Origin: Bacteroidales bacterium
Lineage (GTDB): Bacteria > Bacteroidota > Bacteroidia > Bacteroidales > UBA12077
Length of the DNA: 8,710 bases
Reading direction: 5' to 3'
Assembly: GCA_030600865.1 (NCBI GenBank)
Contig: JAUVUS010000075.1
Location: forward strand, 1-8,710
In this document: positions 1 through 7,400 of the stretch, piece by piece
Layout of the letters: every line of letters begins with the position of its first letter
How positions within the stretch are numbered: position 1 is the stretch's first letter
The notes under the pieces: generated by a model
Database searches by the model: none
Told to the model about the DNA's origin: nothing
What the model saw: only the letters and a program-made list of their open reading frames with translations
Position numbers and translations under genes: made by a program

Positions 1-34
1 ATAAAAATGGCGATAATATTATCGCCATTTTTAT
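1..34. terminator. Perfect palindromic terminator, probably bidirectional
   Basis: The 34 bases are a perfect inverted repeat with two 17-base arms and no separate spacer. The arms have a GC-containing core (ATGGCGAT / ATCGCCAT) flanked by A-rich and T-rich ends, so either strand gives a hairpin followed by a T-run. It lies 55 bases past the stop codon of the minus-strand hydrolase gene and so should end the dapF-hydrolase transcript. The symmetry would also let it serve a plus-strand gene arriving from the left of the window, which cannot be seen here. Confidence 0.85.
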
Positions 35-89
35 ATTCGGAATTATATTAGCAATTACTTTCTTTTGTAATAAATTGGTAAATAAACTG

Positions 90-1178
90 TTAATTGAATT
101 TGTAAGCTGCTTTTTCTAAATCTCGTACTGTTTTAATTTTTTTAGGTGGATGTAGGTATTGTTCCAGAAAATTATAAATTTTCACACGAACTTCTCTGGC
201 ATGTTTAGTGTCCATTCTGTCGAATGAATGTCCTCCCGGTACTGCTTGAAATATTTCATAATCAAACTTTTTACCTTCGGCTTTTAAAGATTTAATCAGA
301 TGTTCTACTTCAAGAACATTAACATCATCATCAATAGTATTTGTATGAATCAAAAGAGGAGTACCTGTATATTTGTGTGTATTCCAGGCTGGAGAACGCC
401 TTCTGTATTCATCCACATCTTCAAATGCTGTTTTGCCAATATGATAATCCGCAGAATATAAATCACGATAACTTTGAGTTTGATAGCCCATTCTTGCTAT
501 TAAATCGCTTACAGGAACTCCGGCAAAAGCTACTTTGTAATTTTCAGGATGATCGAAAATATTCATTAATGCTATCAAGCCACCATGACTCCATCCAATT
601 ATTCCAACCCTGTTAGCATCAACAATTTCATAATTGTCAATCATAAACTGGCGGCTGGCATTAACATCTTCTGTTTCCAATCCACCGTAATCAATTTTTT
701 CATAAAGACCTTTGCCATACCCTGTACTTCCACGATATTCGGCTGCTACAACTATGTATTGTTGCGCCATTAATTCACGAATAATATGTGCGTAATAAGT
801 TGTGAAATCAGCATGTACACCTCCGTGTGGCAATACTATAAGTGGATATTTTTTCGCGGGATCAATATCTTTTGGAATAAAAGTATATGTCCAGAATTTT
901 ACTGGATTTCCTGCACCCTGTGCAGTTGGATTTTCCTCTTTCCATTTCGGGGGGCCGTAAATATATACCTTATCAATGTATGCTATATCACCAATTTTAT
1001 TATACCAAAGAATATCATCTGAAATTTTTTCTAACCTGTCAAGACGATGATTCAGGTATTCAAGTTGATCATTTAGTTTTTCAATAAGTACATCTTTACT
1101 TTCATCCGATTGGGCAAAAACATTTAAACTTATTAAGCAAACAAAGCTTAAAATGAAAAAGTGATTAATATTTTTCAT
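90..1178 (-). CDS. Exported S9-type (prolyl oligopeptidase family) alpha/beta hydrolase
   Basis: A 362-residue alpha/beta hydrolase related to the catalytic domain of S9 serine peptidases, probably a periplasmic peptidase or esterase; the substrate cannot be read from sequence. Residues 1-22 form a signal peptide (MKN, hydrophobic core, FAQ cleavage site). Residues 32-56 show a heptad pattern (I32, L35, L39, L42, L46, L49, I56), suggesting a short coiled coil. The hydrolase fold follows: oxyanion-type HGG at 118-120, the S9-typical YRGSTGYG at 148-155, nucleophile elbow GWSHGG with Ser197, a likely catalytic Asp at 283 or 284 in IDDDVNV, and His317 in GGHSF. All triad members are present. The seven-bladed propeller of classical prolyl oligopeptidases and DPP4 is absent, so access to the active site must be controlled differently. 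The gene starts 47 bases after dapF on the same strand with no terminator between, so cotranscription is likely. The start is well placed because the signal peptide begins at this ATG. It could equally be an acyl-peptide hydrolase-like enzyme or esterase. Confidence 0.88.
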   Translation of the reverse strand: MKNINHFFILSFVCLISLNVFAQSDESKDVLIEKLNDQLEYLNHRLDRLEKISDDILWYNKIGDIAYIDKVYIYGPPKWKEENPTAQGAGNPVKFWTYTFIPKDIDPAKKYPLIVLPHGGVHADFTTYYAHIIRELMAQQYIVVAAEYRGSTGYGKGLYEKIDYGGLETEDVNASRQFMIDNYEIVDANRVGIIGWSHGGLIALMNIFDHPENYKVAFAGVPVSDLIARMGYQTQSYRDLYSADYHIGKTAFEDVDEYRRRSPAWNTHKYTGTPLLIHTNTIDDDVNVLEVEHLIKSLKAEGKKFDYEIFQAVPGGHSFDRMDTKHAREVRVKIYNFLEQYLHPPKKIKTVRDLEKAAYKFN

Positions 1179-1225
1179 GATTATATATTTATTTTTAGGA
1201 TTAGACTTAGGAAATTAGTTTATGT

Positions 1226-2005
1226 TTAAATATCAATTTCTCCATTAAAAACAAAAGTAGCGGGGCCTGTTAACCAAATATCGGAAAATGTATTACTATC
1301 CTGTTTCTTGAACGAAACATTTAAATAGCCACCTTTTGTAATAATATCATATGAATTTTTATCAGAATCAGAATAAATTGATGCACTTATGGCAGAAGCA
1401 GTAACGCCTGTTCCACAAGATAAAGTTTCATTTTCTACTCCACGTTCGTAAGTTCTTACAAATAATTTATTATTCTGAAACTCAACGAAATTTACGTTTG
1501 TACCTTCTGGTGAAAATTCTGCACTATATCTTATTTCCCTGCCACGGTTATAAACATCAATATTTTTAATATCATCTCTGAAAGTTACATAATGTGGTGA
1601 TCCGGTATTAAGGAAATAGTTTGTGTTTACTAATCTAACATAACTGACATCTTGCATTTGAAGACTAATAGAGTTGTTTTTATTTATAGTTGCTTTATGT
1701 ACTCCATCAATAGCATTAAAATTTGTTTTTTTATCAATCAGGCTAATCGATTTTGCAAATGCAACCAGGCATCTTCCTCCATTACCACACATGGTACTTT
1801 CCTTTCCATCGGCATTAAAATATTTCATATTAAAATCAAGACTTGGATGATTTTCTAAAAGCATTAATCCATCTGCTCCAATACCAAATCTTTGATCACA
1901 TAACTGATTGATCTGCATATCAGAAAGTGAAACATTATTCTTTCTGTTATCGATAATAATAAAATCGTTTCCGGTACCTTGATATTTGTAAAAATTTACC
2001 TTCAT
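1226..2005 (-). CDS. dapF: Diaminopimelate epimerase
   Basis: Cytoplasmic, cofactor-independent racemase that converts LL-diaminopimelate to meso-diaminopimelate, the last step before lysine and a building block of peptidoglycan. The 259 residues are slightly short for the family (about 270-280) but complete. The N-terminus KYQGTGNDFIIID (8-19) is the family signature with substrate-binding Asn13. YFNADG (62-67) carries Asn64. The two catalytic cysteines are Cys73 in MCGNGGR and Cys197 in LSCGTG, each in its conserved glycine-rich loop, and YERGVENET (186-194) supplies the Glu-Arg substrate contacts. The two-lobed symmetric fold is intact. The gene is divergent from htrA and leads a probable two-gene transcript with the hydrolase. 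No strong promoter is visible upstream; the best -7 candidate on this strand (CAACTTTG, 2049 to 2042) misses one consensus base and has no good -33 partner. Assignment is secure. Confidence 0.97.
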   Translation of the reverse strand: MKVNFYKYQGTGNDFIIIDNRKNNVSLSDMQINQLCDQRFGIGADGLMLLENHPSLDFNMKYFNADGKESTMCGNGGRCLVAFAKSISLIDKKTNFNAIDGVHKATINKNNSISLQMQDVSYVRLVNTNYFLNTGSPHYVTFRDDIKNIDVYNRGREIRYSAEFSPEGTNVNFVEFQNNKLFVRTYERGVENETLSCGTGVTASAISASIYSDSDKNSYDIITKGGYLNVSFKKQDSNTFSDIWLTGPATFVFNGEIDI

Positions 2006-2086
2006 ATGGTATTTTTTTGTAAACTTATAAATAAATTGTTACAAAGTTGCAATTGTATATGGATTGTTAAATAATCATAAATCTTC

Positions 2087-2118
2087 TTTGCTTATTAGTA
2101 CAATAGACATTAATTTTG
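2087..2118 (+). promoter_or_regulatory. Bacteroidota-type promoter of htrA
   Basis: TTTG at 2087-2090 (-33 element) is followed, after a 20-base spacer, by TAATTTTG at 2111-2118, an exact match to the TAnnTTTG -7 element. Both boxes and the spacing fit the known Bacteroidota primary-sigma consensus. Transcription should begin a few bases after 2118, giving a 5' leader of about 30 bases before the ATG at 2155. It lies in the intergenic region shared with divergent dapF. Confidence 0.72.
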
Positions 2119-2154
2119 ACGTTTAAGGAGAATAATTGTTAAAATACTTGAGAT

Positions 2155-3345
2155 ATGAAAACACGTGCATTTTTTGGGAATATAGCAATCGCTGTTTTAT
2201 CAGCGTTTATTGCAGTAATTGTATATTCAAATTATTTTCACGAAGAAATTTCAAATATGTCGGATGCTGAGATTCAAAAACAAAAAGCATTAGATTCGAA
2301 AGAAGTAAATTATTCTCAAATTCCAACAACTACCAAGGGGGAAGTTTTTGATTTTACTGAAGCTGCAGAAAGGAGTATTCATGCTGTTGTTCACGTAACA
2401 TCGAAATATAATCTGGAAAGTGAAGATTATTACAAGAGCCCAATTTATAACTGGTTATTTGGCGAAACATACAGACAACAAAGTGTATCTTTTGGTTCCG
2501 GAGTAATTATTTCAGAGGATGGATATATTGTTACTAATTATCATGTGATTGAAGAATCAGATGAGATACAAGTAGTTTTAAACGACAAACGAACTTTTAC
2601 AGCAGAATTAGTTGGAACCGATCCAAGTACAGATATAGCCTTATTAAAGCTTGAATCAACAAATCTACCATATATTTCTTTTGGGAATTCAGATATTTTA
2701 AAAGTAGGAGAATGGGTTTTAGCTGTTGGAAATCCTTTTAATTTAACATCTACAGTTACTGCTGGAATTGTAAGTGCTAAGGCAAGAAATATTAATATCT
2801 TGGACGATCAGAGTAATTATCCTATCGAATCATACATACAAACAGATGCTGTTGTTAATAAAGGAAATAGTGGTGGAGCATTAGTTGACTTAAAGGGTGA
2901 GTTAGTTGGAATTAATTCTGCCATTATTTCACCTTCAGGATCGTATTCAGGATATTCATTTGCAATTCCAATAAATCTTGTGAAAAAAGTTATTGATGAT
3001 ATTATGAAATATGGAGAGGTACAAAGGGCGGTTTTAGGAGTAACAATTAAAGATATTGACAGTGAAATTACAGAGAAGTATAATTTAGATAAAATAGAAG
3101 GTATTTTAATTATAGGAGTTAGTAAAGAAGGAGCAGCAAAATATGCAGGTATAAAAGAGGGAGATGTTATTATTAAAATCAATAACATAAAAGTAAACAG
3201 CACGGCTGAACTTACTGAACAAATTGGAAAACACAGCCCAGGAGATAAAATATATGTTACCATTAAAAGAGATAATAAAAGGAAACAATTTGATGTGCTT
3301 TTACGTAATATGCATGGAAACACCAAAATTGTTAAAGCTGAATAA
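2155..3345 (+). CDS. htrA: HtrA/DegP-family serine protease, membrane-anchored, single PDZ domain
   Basis: Envelope quality-control serine endoprotease of family S1C, 396 residues. Residues 7-25 form one hydrophobic helix without a convincing signal-peptidase site, so the protein is probably tethered to the inner membrane and faces the periplasm. The trypsin-like domain spans about 65-280, with His130 (TNYHV), Asp160 (STDIALLK) and Ser239 (GNSGGAL) forming a complete triad; GSGVIIS (114-120) and YSFAIPI (267-273) are further family signatures. One PDZ domain covers about 290-383, with GVSKEGAAKYAGIKEGDVI at 321-339. The protein stops just after RNMHGNTKIVKAE. Bacteroidota relatives, as I recall them, usually run to about 480-510 residues and continue here into a second PDZ domain. 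The single-PDZ, anchored layout resembles DegS, but the missing domain looks like a secondary loss (see the remnant at 3346-3384). The gene has its own promoter upstream, and rpoD begins 82 bases after its stop with no terminator between. Confidence 0.95.
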   Translation: MKTRAFFGNIAIAVLSAFIAVIVYSNYFHEEISNMSDAEIQKQKALDSKEVNYSQIPTTTKGEVFDFTEAAERSIHAVVHVTSKYNLESEDYYKSPIYNWLFGETYRQQSVSFGSGVIISEDGYIVTNYHVIEESDEIQVVLNDKRTFTAELVGTDPSTDIALLKLESTNLPYISFGNSDILKVGEWVLAVGNPFNLTSTVTAGIVSAKARNINILDDQSNYPIESYIQTDAVVNKGNSGGALVDLKGELVGINSAIISPSGSYSGYSFAIPINLVKKVIDDIMKYGEVQRAVLGVTIKDIDSEITEKYNLDKIEGILIIGVSKEGAAKYAGIKEGDVIIKINNIKVNSTAELTEQIGKHSPGDKIYVTIKRDNKRKQFDVLLRNMHGNTKIVKAE

Positions 3346-3384
3346 TTCTTGTCGATCTTTGGTGCTTGTTTTAAAAAAGCTTGA
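3346..3384 (+). pseudogene. Possible remnant of the lost second PDZ domain of HtrA
   Basis: Immediately after the htrA stop (TAA, 3343-3345), the same reading frame encodes FLSIFGACFKKA before a second stop (TGA, 3382-3384). In two-PDZ HtrA proteins of Bacteroidota the GNTK-(I/V)-VK segment is followed within a few residues by a motif of the type LGAxF, which opens the second PDZ domain. The in-frame match in composition, phase and position suggests that this is decayed coding sequence left by a nonsense mutation followed or accompanied by deletion of about 100 codons. The family comparison is from memory and the stretch is short, so chance cannot be excluded. Confidence 0.45.
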
Positions 3385-3407
3385 GAATATTGTTTTACAT
3401 AAATTTG
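3381..3407 (+). promoter_or_regulatory. Probable rpoD promoter
   Basis: TAAATTTG at 3400-3407 is an exact TAnnTTTG -7 element, preceded by TTG at 3381-3383 with a 16-base spacer, a few bases shorter than the usual 19-20. A start a few bases downstream would leave a leader of only about 15 bases before the rpoD ATG at 3428. The -33 box overlaps the second stop codon of the htrA remnant. Because there is no terminator between htrA and rpoD, read-through from the htrA promoter could also contribute to rpoD expression. Confidence 0.55.
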
Positions 3408-3427
3408 CAGAAATTTTCTTATAATCA

Positions 3428-4288
3428 ATGAGACAATTAAAGATCACAAAATCAATTACTAACAGAGAGAGCGCCTCTTTAGATAAATATTTACAGGAAA
3501 TAGCACGAGAGGGTTTAATTACTATTGAAGAGGAAGTTGAATTAGCCCAAAGGATAAAAAAGGGAGATCGCATAGCTCTAGAGAAATTGACAAAAGCTAA
3601 CTTACGTTTTGTTGTATCGGTTGCAAAACAATATCAAAATCAAGGTTTAACATTGCCCGATTTAATAAATGAAGGTAATTTAGGTCTTATAAAAGCTGCT
3701 GAAAAATTCGACGAGACTCGTGGTTTTAAATTTATTTCATATGCAGTTTGGTGGATCAGACAAGCTATATTGCAAGCTTTGGCTGAGCAGTCGCGAATTG
3801 TACGTTTGCCACTTAATCAGGTAGGATCATTAAATAAAATAAATAAGGCTTTTTCCAGGTTTGTTCAGGAAAATGAGAGAACTCCTTCACCTGATGAATT
3901 GGCTGAGAAATTGGAATTGCCGAAAGATAAAGTGGTAGATACTATGCGGGTGTCAGGGCGTTCTGTGTCGGTTGATGCGCCTTTTGCTGCCGGAGAAGAT
4001 GGCAGCTTGCTTGATGTATTGATAAATGACGATTCTCCGAATGCCGACAATTCCTTGATAAATGAATCTTTAATTCGTGAAGTAAACAGATCCCTGGCAA
4101 CATTAACCGATAGAGAAGGGGATATTCTTAAATATTTCTTTGGTATTGGAGTTTCAGAAATGACACTGGAAGAAATTGGTGAAAATTTTGGATTAACACG
4201 TGAGCGTGTTCGCCAAATCAAGGAAAAAGCAATCAGAAGATTAAGACATACTTCAAGAAGTAAATTGTTGAAATCATATTTGGGATAA
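3428..4288 (+). CDS. rpoD: Primary (housekeeping) sigma-70 factor
   Basis: RNA polymerase sigma subunit that directs core enzyme to most promoters. At 286 residues it is the compact form typical of Bacteroidota: it starts directly at region 1.2 ([16 protein letters not shown], 17-32) and lacks region 1.1 and the large non-conserved insert of proteobacterial RpoD. Region 2 (about 52-122) contains the core-binding and -10 recognition segments, including [13 protein letters not shown] (78-90), [22 protein letters not shown] (93-114) and the following [11 protein letters not shown]. Region 3 covers about 131-215. Region 4 (about 222-275) ends with the helix-turn-helix [29 protein letters not shown] (246-274), which contacts the -33 element and activators. 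No part is missing. The ATG at 3428 gives the standard [11 protein letters not shown] start. The gene lies 82 bases after htrA, a pairing I believe recurs in Bacteroidota, and is closed by the strong terminator at 4316-4343. Confidence 0.97.
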   Translation: MRQLKITKSITNRESASLDKYLQEIAREGLITIEEEVELAQRIKKGDRIALEKLTKANLRFVVSVAKQYQNQGLTLPDLINEGNLGLIKAAEKFDETRGFKFISYAVWWIRQAILQALAEQSRIVRLPLNQVGSLNKINKAFSRFVQENERTPSPDELAEKLELPKDKVVDTMRVSGRSVSVDAPFAAGEDGSLLDVLINDDSPNADNSLINESLIREVNRSLATLTDREGDILKYFFGIGVSEMTLEEIGENFGLTRERVRQIKEKAIRRLRHTSRSKLLKSYLG

Positions 4289-4315
4289 ATATAATTAGAC
4301 ATTAAGATTTATAAG

Positions 4316-4343
4316 AAAACCATCCGGTTTAGGATGGTTTTTT
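4316..4343 (+). terminator. Intrinsic terminator of the htrA-rpoD unit
   Basis: A perfect 10-bp stem (AAAACCATCC at 4316-4325 with GGATGGTTTT at 4332-4341) encloses a 6-base loop and runs into a T-tract of seven from 4338-4343 onward with its flanking stem bases. It begins 27 bases past the rpoD stop codon. The A-run on the left arm would give a weaker terminator on the opposite strand too. Confidence 0.88.
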
Positions 4344-4367
4344 CATTACCTGGATTTATGGGATTTA

Positions 4368-4400
4368 CCTGTCGTAGGCAAGGAGACATGACAGGCAGGC
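4368..4400. repeat. GC-rich inverted-repeat patch, probable dispersed repeat fragment
   Basis: CCTGTC at 4368-4373 pairs with GACAGG at 4390-4395 across a 16-base interval, and the patch ends GCAGGC. It is strikingly GC-rich within an otherwise AT-rich intergenic region. Short elements built from CCTGTC/GACAGG and GGCAGGC units are scattered through many Bacteroidota genomes, as I recall, and this looks like a degraded copy. It has no T-tract and lies beyond the rpoD terminator, so it is not needed to stop transcription. Only one copy is visible here, so its repeat nature is inference. Confidence 0.4.
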
Positions 4401-4415
4401 TTAAAATTACTTACT

Positions 4416-4423
4416 TAAATTTG
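4416..4423 (+). promoter_or_regulatory. Candidate -7 element for the hybrid kinase gene
   Basis: TAAATTTG is an exact TAnnTTTG match, about 67 bases before the ATG at 4490. No TTG or TTTG is found at the expected distance upstream, where the GC-rich patch ends, so the promoter would be weak or activator-dependent. The kinase gene must have its own promoter because a strong terminator precedes it. The site is offered as the best candidate only. Confidence 0.3.
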
Positions 4424-4489
4424 ATTTTATCCTATTAATTACATAATTTGAACTAATTTAAACATAAAGCTGAGTCTAATAAAACAAAT

Positions 4490-7400
4490 ATGAACAAATT
4501 ATCATACATTCTCTTTTCCATATTATTATTTATTTCTTTTAATCAATTACACGCTCAGCAACTTACCCAACAAGGCAATCCCTATATTCAAAATTATAAC
4601 GATGCAGATTACAACACGCCTGAAAATCAAACCTGGGCAATAATACAAGACCATCGGGGAGTAATGTATTTTGGTAATAACAACGGTGTATTGGAATTTG
4701 ACGGAACCAACTGGCGACTTATTGAAATATCAAACAAATCAGCAGTTCGTTCATTAGCAATTGACAGTACAGGCAGGATATTTATTGGCGCTGTTGGTGA
4801 ATTTGGCTATTTACAAGCCGATAGCACAGGTACAATGCAATACATTTCACTCCTTGAAAAAATACCTGAAGAAGAACAGAATTTCATGGATGTATGGGAG
4901 ATTTTTATTATTAATGAAAGTGTTATTGTAAAAACTTCCGGCAAAATTTTCTTAATAAAAGAAAATAAAACAATAGTATTCAAGTCGAAAAATGGTTTTC
5001 ATGTTTCATTTTTTGTAAACAATGAATTTTTTGTGAAAGAGCGGGAAAAAGGATTGTTAAAACTAGTTGATGACAGCCTGCAATTAGTACCAAATAGCGA
5101 TCAATTTACAAATAACCCTCTTCATATAATGCTTCCTTACGAAGAAGATAAAATCATAATAGCTACCCGCGAACGTGGTATATTTATCTACAATCCAAAC
5201 AAAAAAAACGTTAAGTTCTCAAAACCCGTGGGATTTAAGGAAGTAGATAATTTCCTTATAAAAAACCAGGTATACTATGGTGCAAAACTAAACAATGAAC
5301 AATTCATTTTAGGAACATCACAAAACGGGTTAATAATTATTGATAAATCAGGAAATATTCTACAACATTTTAACAAGGATATTGGTTTGCAGGATATTAA
5401 AACTTTGAGTGTTTATGTTGATTCTCAAAAAAATATCTGGACAGGTTTAAATAATGGCATTTCATATATTGTAATGAACTCTCCTCTTACACTTTATAAT
5501 GAAAAAGATGGTTTATTTGGTTCAGCTTACACGGCAACAATTCATAAAGGCCGGCTATATGCGGCAACTTCAGTCGGGCTTTTCATGAAAGATCCGCAAA
5601 ACAACTTTTCTTTTATCAAAAATACAAAAGGACAAGGATGGCATTTAACTGAAATACAGGGAGAATTATTCTTTGGCCATGCAGAAGGTGTTTTTATAAT
5701 TAGAGATAATGTTGCAAAAAAAATAGTAACAAATGTTAAAACTATATGGAACTTAAATAAATTAAAAAACAGGCCTTATATACTGGCTGGCCATAATAAT
5801 GGCCTGTTACTTTTAGAATATAGAAAAGGAAATTGGCAACTAAAACACGAAATCAAAGGATTTAATGAATCGGCACACTATGTACAGGAAGATGATAATG
5901 GTAATATATGGATAAGTCATAGATTTAATGAAATTTGCCGACTCAAACTAAACCAAACTCTTGATAGTGTGGTTAAATTGGATTTTTATAATTCAAACCA
6001 TGGTTTACCCGCAAACACACATAATTTTGTTTTTAAGATTAAAACAGTAAATCAAAACACAAGAATCCTATTCGGTACTGAGAAAGGGATTTACAAATTC
6101 AACACGAAAACAAATCGCTTTGTTCCTGATGAAACATTCAATAAATTTTTTAATAAAGAAAAATTAATTGACAAATTTGTACAGGATGCTAATGGTAACA
6201 TCTATTTCCAATATGGAGGTGAAAAAGGGGTGCTACTATTCCAGTCCGATAGCACATACGTATTAGAAAAAACACCATTTTTAAAATTCAAAGGTTTATA
6301 TGTTGAAAATCTCTCCATAAGTGATACAAACAATATATTTTATTGTACCGAAAAAGGCCTTATACAATACAATCCGCAAATTTTACCCGGTTATGATGTA
6401 CCATATCCAGTACTTATCAGGCAGGTATTTGTTAATGATTCACTTGTTTTTGGTGGAATAAATACTAAAAATCAAATTATAGAATTACCATACAAACAAA
6501 ATACATTGCAATTTGCCTATTCTGCATTGTATTATGAAAGCCATCATAAAACTCGATATAGCTACTTCCTTGAAGGATTTGATCCGTCAGTTGGCGGATG
6601 GTCGGAATGGTCGTTAAAAACCGAAAAAGAATACACTAATTTACCCGAAGGAAATTACATATTTAAAGTAAAAGCAAAAAATATTTACGAAAAAGAAAGC
6701 ACGATAGCACAATACCGCTTCGAAATTTTATCCCCCTGGTACAGTACCACAATAGCATACATTATTTATGGTATTAGTACACTTTTTTTAATCTGGCTTA
6801 TTGTTAAGCTTTATACAATAAATCTGAAAAGGGAAAAAAATAATCTTGAAAAAGTTGTTAAAGAAAGAACTATTGAAATTTCCCAGCAAAAAGAAGAACT
6901 TATTGCACAGTCAGAATACGTAGCAAGTGTAAACAGAGAACTTGAGAAACTATCCTTAATTGCTCAGGAAACCGATAATGCTGTTATTTTGGCAAATCTC
7001 GATGGAAAAATCGAATGGGTTAACGAAGGCTTTTATAAATTGTATAAATATTCACTAAGCAGGTTTATTGATAAAAAAGGAAATAATATTTTTAAAACAA
7101 GTAGTAATCCCGATGTTAAAAACATTGTAGAGCGTTGTTTGAATCAAAAGGAAAGTATCACTTACGAAAATAACATAACGGATAAAACCGGTAAAACAAT
7201 ATGGATTCAAACCACATTAACTCCAATTATTAATAGTAATGGACAAGCTGAAAAACTTATAGCTATAGATACCGATATTACAAAACTAAAAAAAGCAGAA
7301 AATGAAATACTAAAGAAAAATGAAGAAATTCTGGCTCAGAACGAAGAAATTTTAACTCAAAAAGATGAACTGGAACTTCATCGGAATCAACTGGAAAAAT

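Noticed and set aside
341..1087. Several plus-strand open frames opposite the hydrolase gene
   Set aside because: All mirror the signal-peptide-to-triad coding sequence of the hydrolase; Cys/Tyr/Phe-rich translations look non-coding.
1252..1278. Minus-strand TACTTTTG (-7-like, 1259 to 1252) with TTTG 15 bases upstream as a separate hydrolase promoter
   Set aside because: The spacer is too short for the consensus and the site lies inside the dapF coding end; operon transcription explains the gene adequately.
2042..2049. Minus-strand CAACTTTG as the dapF promoter -7 box
   Set aside because: One consensus base is wrong and no -33 element stands at a suitable distance; mentioned under dapF but not called.
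3365..3382. GCTT...AAGC with A/T-rich interior as a terminator between htrA and rpoD
   Set aside because: The stem is almost all A/T, needs a bulge and has no T-tract after it; too weak to stop transcription.
2817..3428. 203-codon open frame on the minus strand over htrA
   Set aside because: It lies wholly antisense to the catalytic and PDZ coding region of htrA, has no recognisable domain and a biased composition typical of a mirror frame in AT-rich DNA.
3865..4302. 145-codon open frame on the minus strand over rpoD
   Set aside because: Antisense to the highly conserved sigma regions 3-4; serine-rich low-complexity translation with no domain.
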